Source: Chryseobacterium sp. C-71 (GTDB lineage: Bacteria; Bacteroidota; Bacteroidia; Flavobacteriales; Weeksellaceae). From it: DNA of 64,000 nucleotides. A program made the translations under genes and the position numbers. Below the pieces are notes generated by a model, which was given only the letters and a program-made list of their open reading frames with translations, did no database searches and was not told where the DNA came from. The stretch spans positions 3,844,001 through 3,908,000 of the forward strand of contig NZ_CP087131.1 of the NCBI RefSeq assembly GCF_020911865.1. The letters are read 5' to 3'. Positions 24,696-34,000 of the stretch are shown here, piece after piece; within the stretch, counting starts at the first letter, position 1, and each line of letters opens with the position of its first letter.

Positions 24696-25146
24696 AAGAA
24701 AAGGAATGTGTATTTTACAGTTGTGTTTCAATGTTTTTAGAACTTTAAAACTATTTAAGAAATATTGCAACCGTAAAGAATTATACCTGAATAGTCGGCA
24801 ATGTTAAGCGAGTGTTACATGAATTAATGTTAAAAAAGGGTTAAAATTGAGTGTGAGAGTTTTTTGAGTTGCAGAGTTTCAGCGTGGTGATATTTGGAAA
24901 TGTTGGTAAATCTTTGATCATATAAACTTAGTGAGCTTTATAAGTGAAACGGCTTTGTGAAACTTAAAACAGATAATAATTAAGAAAACTTTGTGGACTT
25001 TGTGTTAAAACAAGCATTTAAATTACTACTTCTTATTTGCTTTCATTAAGTTAAAATCTGTAAGATTTCATTATTTTTAAAAAAAGTTTACCATGTTTCC
25101 AACCTGCGAGAAATTTCCTGCATCTATAAGAGTATAAAGCCTGACT
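24696..25146. other. Gene-free spacer upstream of the sigma factor
   Basis: This 451-bp spacer has no convincing coding frame. At 24985-25010 it holds a clear copy of the dispersed TTTGTG family (ACTTTGTGGACTTTGTGTT). No full TTTG-N20-TAnnTTTG promoter could be placed before the sigma gene, so the start of that transcript is unknown. An ECF-type promoter recognised by the sigma factor itself would not be visible by consensus. Confidence 0.5.
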
Positions 25147-25665
25147 ATGGAAAAAAAATTACTGATAGAATGCCAACGGAACGACCGCAACGCACAGCGG
25201 AAAGTTTACGAGAAAATGGCGGGCAAACTGTATTCAGTCTGCAAGCGCTATCTGAAAAATGATGAAGATATCGAAGAAGTATTGGCCGATACTTTCTATA
25301 AAATATTTACGAAGCTTAATCAACTTCAAAACCATGAAATTTTCGAAGCCTGGGCAAGAAAAATTGCAGTAAATGAGTGTTTGCAGAAGCTGAGAAGTAT
25401 GAAAGCGCTCGATGTGTCTTTAGAAGAAGAGTTTGTAGAATCGACAGGTTCTCCAGCAGATAATATTTCTTTTGAAAAAGATATTCTAAAGCTGCTCAAT
25501 TTTTTACCTGAAGGTTGCAGAGCGATTTTTAATCTATTTGCGATTGAAGGATATCCTCATAAGGAGATTGCAACAATGCTTTCCATCAGCGAGGGAACTT
25601 CAAAATCTCAACTCAATTTTGCGAGAAAAAAATTGCAGGAACTCTTGGTCAATCACAACATTTAA
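25147..25665 (+). CDS. ECF-type RNA polymerase sigma factor
   Basis: The 172-residue protein has region 2 (YSVCKRYLKNDEDIEEVLADTFYKIF, then FEAWARKIAVNECLQKLR) and region 4 (LPEGCRAIFNLFAIEGYPHKEIATMLSISEGTSKSQLNFARKKL), the two domains of an extracytoplasmic-function sigma factor. The next gene starts 11 nt after its stop and encodes a protein with a cytoplasmic N-terminus followed by one membrane helix, the layout of an anti-sigma factor. The pair may therefore respond to a signal sensed by the unusual plug/VWA domains of the partner. Confidence 0.93.
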   Translation: MEKKLLIECQRNDRNAQRKVYEKMAGKLYSVCKRYLKNDEDIEEVLADTFYKIFTKLNQLQNHEIFEAWARKIAVNECLQKLRSMKALDVSLEEEFVESTGSPADNISFEKDILKLLNFLPEGCRAIFNLFAIEGYPHKEIATMLSISEGTSKSQLNFARKKLQELLVNHNI

Positions 25666-25676
25666 ACTTTTACACA

Positions 25677-28199
25677 ATGGAAAACAATCACAATATAGAT
25701 AAAAAATTCAATGAGGCTTCTCAATCTTTGGAAGAACCTGCTACTTTTCCGGGTTTTGATAAAGTTTGGGCTAAAGTTGAAGAAAAATTAGATAAAAAAG
25801 ACGACAAAAAGAAAGTAATCCCAATTTGGTTTCCTTACGGAATTGCCGTAAGTTTAATCGTTGGTTTAGGAGCATTTTATTTTATTAATAAAAATGATGT
25901 TTCTGAAGTTAATAAACCTGCAATTGCACAAAATACGGTTTTACCTAAAGTTAATTCAGATATCCAAGCAATTGACAGTACGGTAAAATCTAATATTGAG
26001 AAGGAAATTCTTTCTCCAAAAACAATTCAAAAGCCTGAAGTGATAGCGTATGAATCTATCATTCCTGAGCCTGTAATTTCTCCGATTTATCATAATGAAG
26101 TACCATCACAGAGTTCAGATATTGTAAAAGAAAATATAATTTACGAAGGAACAGATGGAGATGGTGTTTTAGATAAAGATGATAAAGCTCAAAGCATTGA
26201 GGAGGTAGTTTTAGTAGGACTACGACCTGTGAAAAAGCAATCCTATACGTCAAGTGCAGTTTCTGTGGTAAGTTCGCAAAGTTTGGAAGGCAAGCGTTCA
26301 AAAAAAGCGAAAGGAAATATAAACACATCTCAATCGATTGCAATGAATGATTTTGGAAATAGTGGTTATAATAATTACTCATCTACATCAAATATCAAAA
26401 ATGAATTTAAAAAGAGTAATAATATTTCACAGGCTTTAGTTGGAACAGTTTCTGGTCTTCAAATAACATCAGGTCAAGGAACTCCTGGTTCTTCTAAACA
26501 AATTGTAATCAGAGGTATGAGTACATTAAACGGAAGCGACCAACCATTATACGTGATTAATGGAGTTCCGCAAAGTGCTGATGAATTTCGTGAAATTAAC
26601 CCTAATTCTATTGAAAGTGTAGAAGTTTTAAAAGAAGCAGCATTAACCGCTCTTTATGGAAGTCTTGCAGCCAATGGAGTAGTCATTGTTACCACCAAAA
26701 AACTTTCCCGAAAAGAAAGAAAAGCTTTTGAAAAACTACAAAAAGTTCAGGATAGCATTACTATATCAAAACAGATTCAGAAGCAGGATAATGAAGAATA
26801 CGATGCTTTTGTAGAAAATCCTTTTGAGCTAACAAAAAATCAATCTGTTTCTACGTTTTCAATTGATGTGGATAAAGCGGCGTATTCCAACATTCGAAGA
26901 ATGATTAACAATGGAGAATATGTGAATAAAAATACGGTGAGAATTGAGGAAATGATTAATTATTTTAAATATGATTATCCTCAACCGAAAAATGACCAAC
27001 CGTTTTCAATTAACACAGAATACAATGATTCTCCTTGGAATTCTAAGCTTAAATTATTGAAAATCGGTTTACAGGGAAAAGAAATTCCCACAGATAAACT
27101 TCCGAATTCTAACTTTGTTTTTCTGATTGATGTTTCAGGTTCGATGGATGAACCAAATAAACTACCGCTGTTGAAATCGTCTTTTAAAGTTCTTTTGGAT
27201 CAGTTAAGACCAACTGATAAAGTAGGAATTGTTGTTTATGCCGGAAGCGCCGGAATGGTTTTGCCTCCAACTTCAGCAAAAGAAAAAAACAAAATTATAG
27301 AAGCTTTAGATAAACTTCAGGCAGGCGGAAGTACAGCAGGCGGACAGGGAATTGAACTGGCGTATAAATTGGCTCAGGAAAATTTCATCAAAAATGGAAA
27401 CAACCGTGTCATCATTGCAACAGACGGAGATTTCAATGTAGGAGCTTCTTCTACAGGCGACCTTCAGACTTTGGTAGAAGAAAAAAGAAAATCAGGAGTT
27501 TTTCTTACTTGTCTAGGTTTCGGAATGGGAAATTTCAAAGACAATCGAATGGAAACTTTAGCGAATAAAGGCAACGGAAATTATGCCTATATCGATAATC
27601 TTCAGGAAGCTAATAAATTTCTTGGGAAAGAGTTTGCCGGTAGTATGTACGCGATTGCAAAAGATGTAAAAATCCAGATTGAGTTTAATCCGAAATACGT
27701 GAAATCTTACCGTTTGATTGGTTATGAAAACCGAAAATTAAAGAATGAAGATTTCACCAACGATAAAATCGATGCAGGAGAATTAGGAAGCGGACACACC
27801 GTAACAGCTTTATACGAAGTCATTCCGAATGATGTGAATTCTGAATTTTTACCAAAAGAAAGTGATTTAAAATATACTAAAAACACAAATGATGAAAATT
27901 TTAATGACGAGTTGGCAACCGTGAAATTCAGATATAAAAAACCGGATGGTGATACAAGTTCTGAAATAGTTCAGGTGGTTAAAAACACCAATCAATCTTT
28001 TTCATCTTCAAGCGATGACTTTAAGTTTGCTTCTTCTGTAGCTTGGTTCGGATTGGTTTTAAGAAATTCTGCTTTAATCAAAAATAAAGATTTAAAAGAA
28101 ATAGAAAATCTTGCGAAAAAGGGAAGAGGTAAAGATGATGAAGGTTACAGGGCTGAGTTTGTGAGATTAGTGGAAACATACAGGTCGACAAAAAAATAA
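25677..28199 (+). CDS. Putative anti-sigma / TonB plug / von Willebrand A fusion protein
   Basis: The 840-residue protein has a unique-looking domain order. Residues 1-46 are charged and cytoplasmic, as in anti-sigma factors. Residues 49-69 are a membrane helix. A linker ends in a DGDGVLDKDDK calcium-type repeat (near 160-170). SIEEVVLVG (173-181) looks like the TonB-box stretch before a SusC plug. The plug itself spans about 245-342: QALVGTVSGL, GTPGSSKQIVIRG, LYVINGVP, SVEVLKEAALTALYG, NGVVIVTTKK. Residues about 380-840 are a YfbK-type VWA module (FSIDVDKAAYSNIRRMI and VRIEEMINYF), with a MIDAS motif DVSGS at 485-489 and ATDGD near 581-585. The plug and VWA parts would face the periplasm. 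Confidence 0.88.
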   Translation: MENNHNIDKKFNEASQSLEEPATFPGFDKVWAKVEEKLDKKDDKKKVIPIWFPYGIAVSLIVGLGAFYFINKNDVSEVNKPAIAQNTVLPKVNSDIQAIDSTVKSNIEKEILSPKTIQKPEVIAYESIIPEPVISPIYHNEVPSQSSDIVKENIIYEGTDGDGVLDKDDKAQSIEEVVLVGLRPVKKQSYTSSAVSVVSSQSLEGKRSKKAKGNINTSQSIAMNDFGNSGYNNYSSTSNIKNEFKKSNNISQALVGTVSGLQITSGQGTPGSSKQIVIRGMSTLNGSDQPLYVINGVPQSADEFREINPNSIESVEVLKEAALTALYGSLAANGVVIVTTKKLSRKERKAFEKLQKVQDSITISKQIQKQDNEEYDAFVENPFELTKNQSVSTFSIDVDKAAYSNIRRMINNGEYVNKNTVRIEEMINYFKYDYPQPKNDQPFSINTEYNDSPWNSKLKLLKIGLQGKEIPTDKLPNSNFVFLIDVSGSMDEPNKLPLLKSSFKVLLDQLRPTDKVGIVVYAGSAGMVLPPTSAKEKNKIIEALDKLQAGGSTAGGQGIELAYKLAQENFIKNGNNRVIIATDGDFNVGASSTGDLQTLVEEKRKSGVFLTCLGFGMGNFKDNRMETLANKGNGNYAYIDNLQEANKFLGKEFAGSMYAIAKDVKIQIEFNPKYVKSYRLIGYENRKLKNEDFTNDKIDAGELGSGHTVTALYEVIPNDVNSEFLPKESDLKYTKNTNDENFNDELATVKFRYKKPDGDTSSEIVQVVKNTNQSFSSSSDDFKFASSVAWFGLVLRNSALIKNKDLKEIENLAKKGRGKDDEGYRAEFVRLVETYRSTKK

Positions 28200-28206
28200 C
28201 ATTTCA

Positions 28207-28240
28207 AAAAAAGAAATTTCTTCGGAGATTTCTTTTTTTT
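28207..28240 (+). terminator. Strong stem-loop between the VWA fusion and barrel genes
   Basis: AAAAAAGAAATTTC (28207-28220) pairs with GAGATTTCTTTTTT (28225-28238), one pair being G-T, around a TTCG tetraloop, then more T residues. It may stop or attenuate transcription between two functionally linked genes. A weak -7-like TATTTTTA at 28244-28251 follows. Confidence 0.75.
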
Positions 28241-28266
28241 CTCTATTTTTAGAAATATTATTGAAG

Positions 28267-31032
28267 ATGAAAAAAGTTTATCTGTTATTGCCTATATTTG
28301 CGGTGCAGTTTGCCTTTGCGCAGGATTCTCAGCGTTATTATTCGGGAACGTTTTTTAATGAAAAGAAAAAGCCTCAAAATTTTCTCAAAATTTTCAACAA
28401 AAACAGCGGAGTCTATGAATTGACTGATGAAAAAGGTTATGCAATTATCGCTGCCAAAGAATACGATACCTTAGTTTGGAATAACGGAAAAAATATTGAA
28501 GTTGTTCGTGGAGTTTATGAGTTAAAATATCTTTTAGAAAGACAAATTTCAAGAGAAACTGTAAAAGATATCAATTCCAAAGACTACGAAAAACTGCTGG
28601 AAAAACCTCTAAATGATCAGTTTAGCATAGAACATTCCTATGATTCTTTAAGTAAAAATTCAGACCGTCAGTTTTCTGCGGTGAGAAAACTTAAACTGAA
28701 GTCAGATTCTTTATATAAAATTAAAAGTCAGCCCGGAAAATATCTTGTTTTTAACGGAAGTTTCAGTACTTCTTTAGACATAAAAAACAGAAACAGAATT
28801 CCACAGACACAAAGTCGTTATGTTCAGGGAAGATCAGAAAATGGTTCACTCGTTTGGAAAGGACCGGATACAGGTGAAATGTTCAGTTTCGGACCGGATA
28901 TTTCAACTTTAGGTTTCAACGGACAACCTTATGAATATGATGTGAACGGACAATTGGTTGATTTATCTAATGCCGTTTCTCAGGCAAAAGCTTACAATAA
29001 TAATATTTTTAAAACAACGGTTGGTTACAGCAATCAGTTAAATCTGAATACAATGATCAAGAATGGAGGTTACAATGATAATATTCGACTTTCTTTTACT
29101 ATTGGTCAGCAAAAAGATCAGATGTATTTTGTGGATCAATATGATATTGTCGATTCTTTTAAGACTAAATTCAGTACAAAAATTCTAAATTTTGATGTCA
29201 ATGCAGGATTTAATTATGAAGAAAATAAAGCAAGCAATACCAATAGAATAGGGCTTTTTAACAGAGCGTATCAATACTCTTTACTAACTCCGGTTTCTTT
29301 TTCCAATCAGCAGAATGCTTATCTCAGCAATGGTTTGCAGAGAAGTTACAGTTTGAATGCAGACAATCCAGATTTTCTTTTCAATCAAGCCAATAAATAC
29401 AATTATTACGAAAATATCCGTCAGTTTAATTTTGATGTAAATAAAAGTTGGGATGATTTTAAACTGAATATCAGCCAGGCTTATGACAATCAGGATATTA
29501 TGCATCAAGATGTTTACAAGCCGTCAACCAATGGTTTTATCAACGGATTGTACAATAGAAGAGATCAAAAAAACGAATTTTACAATTCAAATATTTTGAT
29601 GACTTATGAGACAAGAGATCGTGATTTGAAAAACAAGTTTAGTTTAAATCATATTCTCAATGACAGAAAAGTAATTGTTAATCACAGTTTAGATCGAAAT
29701 TATATTTATCAGCGAACTTCGCAGGATTATATTTTTAATTATAATTTAGATTTCGATGATTATGATGATATAGAATTTGGAGTAAACGTTGGAAATTCTT
29801 TTTACACTTCAAATACCTCATCAAAAAATGCTTATTGGCTTCCGAAAGCGAATGGATATTTCACTTTTAAAAATTTATTTAATAAGTATGGAAGTAAACT
29901 TCAACTTCTTGGAGCATACACGCAGTTAGCCGCAGAACCGGAAATAGTAAAATCATATTCCTCTTATGCGACAACACAATTTTCTGCTCAGAATTTTTAT
30001 CAATATTTTCCATTAAATGAAGTAGAAACATTTAAAAATCTCTCAAATATTAATATCAAAGAATGGAAAACAGGTTTTAAATTTATGCTTAATGGGAAAA
30101 TAGATCTTAGTGCAGAATATTTTAACCGAAGAATTTCTGATGATATTTTTCCGGTTTTTGAAGGGCAGAATTTAGTTTTAAAAAATCTTGCAGATCATAC
30201 ATATAAAGGATATGAAGTCAATTTTAATTACGATAGAATAATCACTAACCAAAATTTTTCTTTAAGTAGCAGAGCTTCATTTTTTAAATACAGAGATATT
30301 GTTGACCGTGTAAATTCCGGTTACAATAATCTGATGATTTCGGGTTTTAATGATATTTATAAAACATTGTCTGAAGGTCAGGTTTTGGGAGCAATAATGG
30401 GAAGTTATTATGAAAGAAATACAGAAGGAAAAATAGTTATAGATGATTACGGTTATCCTGTAAAAGCTTCTGGAATGAAATTGATTGCAGACCCAACTCC
30501 GGATTTTGTGATGAAATTTTCTCACAATATCACTTATAAAATGTTTGCTTTAGACATCAATTGGGAATGGAAAAAAGGCGGACAAATATGGAACGGGACT
30601 CAGGCTGTTCTTGATTATTACGGTCGTTCCCAAACTTCAGCAGATGAAAGAAATATAAAAAAATATGTTTTTGAAGGCGTTAATTATAATGGAAATGTCA
30701 ACCAAACTCCGGTTGATTTTTACAATCCGAATCAACCGGTAACTGAAAATCGTTGGACGAGATATGGTTTTCTTGGCGTTGCTGAAAATTATGTTGAAAA
30801 AGCAGATTACATCAGAATTAATGATATTACACTTTCGGCTTATTTCGATATCGGAAAACTCAGAAGAGCTTTAGGAATAAGCTTTTATGTGAACAATATT
30901 TTCCTTTGGCAGGCAAACAGCGGGGTAGATTCTAATCAGAATTTTTATGATTTTGACAACAGCCGAGGTTTAGATTTTTTTAATTTGCCATCTTTTAAAA
31001 CGTATGGTTGCACAGTTTCTTTTAAATTTTAA
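28267..31032 (+). CDS. SusC-like TonB-dependent receptor barrel without a plug domain
   Basis: The 921-residue product starts at the ATG at 28267 (a TTG two codons upstream is unlikely) with a signal peptide (MKKVYLLLPIFAVQFAFAQ). Residues about 22-75 look like a small carboxypeptidase-regulatory-like domain ending in TDEKGYAIIAAKEYDTLVW. The chain then passes through a charged linker directly into barrel strands (YLVFNGSFSTSLDIKN, GPDTGEMFSFGPD). These normally come right after the plug in SusC-type receptors. It ends in VSFKF, a typical outer-membrane C-terminus. None of the plug landmarks (GxPGSS, LYVIDG, VLKDAxATxxYG, NGVxIxTTK) occurs. The next gene starts 3 nt after its stop. Confidence 0.85.
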   Translation: MKKVYLLLPIFAVQFAFAQDSQRYYSGTFFNEKKKPQNFLKIFNKNSGVYELTDEKGYAIIAAKEYDTLVWNNGKNIEVVRGVYELKYLLERQISRETVKDINSKDYEKLLEKPLNDQFSIEHSYDSLSKNSDRQFSAVRKLKLKSDSLYKIKSQPGKYLVFNGSFSTSLDIKNRNRIPQTQSRYVQGRSENGSLVWKGPDTGEMFSFGPDISTLGFNGQPYEYDVNGQLVDLSNAVSQAKAYNNNIFKTTVGYSNQLNLNTMIKNGGYNDNIRLSFTIGQQKDQMYFVDQYDIVDSFKTKFSTKILNFDVNAGFNYEENKASNTNRIGLFNRAYQYSLLTPVSFSNQQNAYLSNGLQRSYSLNADNPDFLFNQANKYNYYENIRQFNFDVNKSWDDFKLNISQAYDNQDIMHQDVYKPSTNGFINGLYNRRDQKNEFYNSNILMTYETRDRDLKNKFSLNHILNDRKVIVNHSLDRNYIYQRTSQDYIFNYNLDFDDYDDIEFGVNVGNSFYTSNTSSKNAYWLPKANGYFTFKNLFNKYGSKLQLLGAYTQLAAEPEIVKSYSSYATTQFSAQNFYQYFPLNEVETFKNLSNINIKEWKTGFKFMLNGKIDLSAEYFNRRISDDIFPVFEGQNLVLKNLADHTYKGYEVNFNYDRIITNQNFSLSSRASFFKYRDIVDRVNSGYNNLMISGFNDIYKTLSEGQVLGAIMGSYYERNTEGKIVIDDYGYPVKASGMKLIADPTPDFVMKFSHNITYKMFALDINWEWKKGGQIWNGTQAVLDYYGRSQTSADERNIKKYVFEGVNYNGNVNQTPVDFYNPNQPVTENRWTRYGFLGVAENYVEKADYIRINDITLSAYFDIGKLRRALGISFYVNNIFLWQANSGVDSNQNFYDFDNSRGLDFFNLPSFKTYGCTVSFKF

Positions 31033-31035
31033 ACG

Positions 31036-34000
31036 ATGAAATTCAGATTTTTATTCAATATAGCTTTTGTTTTAGTCTTGTTTTCATGTCTGTTTTTCAA
31101 TGGACAGACTAAATTCAGTGATTTTAAAAAAGAGAAAACTTATGTACAAACTAACCATGTTTTTTATAAACCCGGAGAGGAAATGTTTTTCAAAATATTT
31201 ATTGTTCAGGCTGAAAATAATCTTCCCGCCAATCAAAGCAGAACGGTGAATGTAGAATTGGTTGATCCGAGCGGAGCTGTTGTGAAAAAAAACAAATATG
31301 CAATAAAAAACGGTCATACAGAAGGAGCTTTTAGTTTCTCGGAAAATATGAAAGGCGGGGTCTACAAAATCAGAGCTTTCACAGCCTGGATGCAGAATGA
31401 AACCGGAAAAAATGTCTTTGAAAAAGAAATTACGCTCCAAAAGATTGTTTCTCCAAGAATTTTAATGAAACTTGATTTTCCAAAAAAAGGCTATGGAGCA
31501 GGAGATGAGGTTTTGGCTGATTTCTCAATGAGAAATTTAAGCAATCTTCCGATTCCTTTTTATGAAGCTTTCTTTACAGTGAGTCATGAAGGTGAAAAAA
31601 TTACAGAAGGTTCATTGATTACCGATAAAGAAGGGAAATATTTGCTAAAATTTAAACTTCCTGAAGTATTGAAATCTTCGGATGCTTTATTGAACATAAA
31701 AGTCAATTACGATGGTTTCACTGAATCTATTTCTAGAAATATTCCAATTGTTCTGAATAATTTAGATTTAAAATTTATGCCTGAAGGCGGAACTTTTATC
31801 AACGGAATCGAACAGAATATTGCTTTTAAAGTTTTAGACGAATTTGAAAAGCCTGTAGATGCTGTTTTAGAAATTTATAATCAGAATCATCAGAAATTAA
31901 CTGTAGTTTCAGCCTATAATTTTGGAATGGGAAGCTTTCTTCTTACACCGAAAAAAGGTGAAACGTATTACGCAAAAGTTCTTAAGCCTGAAAACATCAG
32001 TAAAATCTATCAACTTCCCACCGCAAAAGATGATGGAATTGTTTTTAATGCTAAAAAAGAGAATCAGAATGTTAAGTTAATGATCAACTCAATTTCTGAG
32101 AGAAATGTTTTAATCATTGGAAATTTCAGAGAAAAAGAAGTGTTTTCTAAATCTTTAAATTTAAAACAGGGATTAAATTTTATAGAGATTTCAGAAAAAG
32201 AACTTCCCATTGGAATTACTAGATTTACGGTCATTGAAAATAATATTCCTTTATCCGAAAGAATTGTATTTGCGAATGAACATAAGCAGATGAAGGTGAA
32301 AATTACTCCTACAAAGAAAAATTATTTGCCAAGAGAAAAAGTAATTGTCAATGTTGAAAGCACAGACGAAAATAATCAACCAATTCCTGCTAATCTTTCA
32401 ATGAGTGTAGTCGATGATAAACTCTGGACTTATGCAGATGATAAGCAAAACCATATCCTTTCCTGGCTTTTATTGGATTCTGAACTGGGAGGGAAAATCG
32501 AAAGACCACAGTTTTATTTTGATAAAAAAGAAGAAAAAGCAACCAAAAGTTTAAACTTAGTGATGTTGACCAATGGTTACCGATATTTTGAAATGAATCC
32601 TGATGTTGAAAAAGCGGGAAATTATAAATATTTACCTGAAAAAATCAACCCGATTTATGGTATTGTAGAAGATGAGAATAAAAAACCGGTAAAAGCAGAA
32701 GTATATTTGGTTGAAGGAAATTCTAAGATAAAAAAACAGATTACTTCAGAAAATGGTTTGTTTTATTTCTCAGATTTAGATGGAGTTTATCAACATACAA
32801 TTATTGCAAAATCTTTAGAAAAAAAACAGAAAGTGAATGTTAGAATGCTTTCTTATAAATTGAATATTAATCCTTTGGTAAAGCAATCTTTAGAAAATGT
32901 TAATGTTGAAGAAGTTATAAAAGATGCGGAGATTAAAGAGAAAAAGCCGTCAATTTCTCAAGGTGTTCAAGATATTTTAAAAAAATTACCATCAATTAGA
33001 AAATCAGATTCGAGTAGTGCTGAGAAAAGTATTGAAGAAGTAGTCGTTTTAGGTTATAGTAAAACACATGCAAAATCGAAATCTGTTGCGGCAACTGTAA
33101 CTGTTAGCTCAGAAATATTTGAAAATAGACCAAATGTATCTTTTTTACAATCTTTACAAGGTCAAGTAGCAGGATTATCAATAAGTTCATCTTCCGGTTC
33201 ACCTGGTTCGAGTAAAATAGATGTTGTTATTAGAGGAGTTTCTTCAATAGCAACTCATGCTGATCCTTTATATGTCATTGATGGTATTATTTCTAATGCT
33301 ACTCAATTCAGAAATTTAAATCCGGGTGATATCAATTCTGTTTCTGTTTTAAAAGATGCAGCAGCAACTTCGATTTATGGAAACAGAGGTTCGAACGGAG
33401 TGATTATTATCAATTCAAAAAATGGGAAGATTTCAAATATTAAATTTGACATTACCCCCGAAACTTATTTTGCTGTCAAAAATATTCCACGTGATAGTCT
33501 GACGATTTACGATGAATCTTATCGTTATGATGGCTACAGAAAATTTTCCTATCCAATTTATAAAACAACAAACACTTCATACCGTCATGATTACCGCGAA
33601 ACTTTATATTGGAATCCAATTATAGAAACCGATAAAAACGGTAAAGCTCAGGTAGAATTTTATCAGTCTGATGCAAATTCTGCATTTAGAATTATGACGG
33701 AAGGAATTTCTGCGTCAGGATTGATTGGAAGAGATGAAACTACGTATGCAGCACAAAGCTTAATTTCAATTGATGCAAAGATTCCGCAATATTTAACACG
33801 AACTGACCAAATGACGATTCCGGTGGTGATTAAAAATAATTCTTCAGAAACGAAAACGTTAACGATGAATGTCATTGTTCCGAATTATATTAAATTAATG
33901 AAAGCAGATAGTTTGATTACGCTAAAACCATTAGAATCCGGAAGACTATTTGTGAAAATGCAGACGGATAAATTAATCAGTTCAAATATCCAGTTTACTG

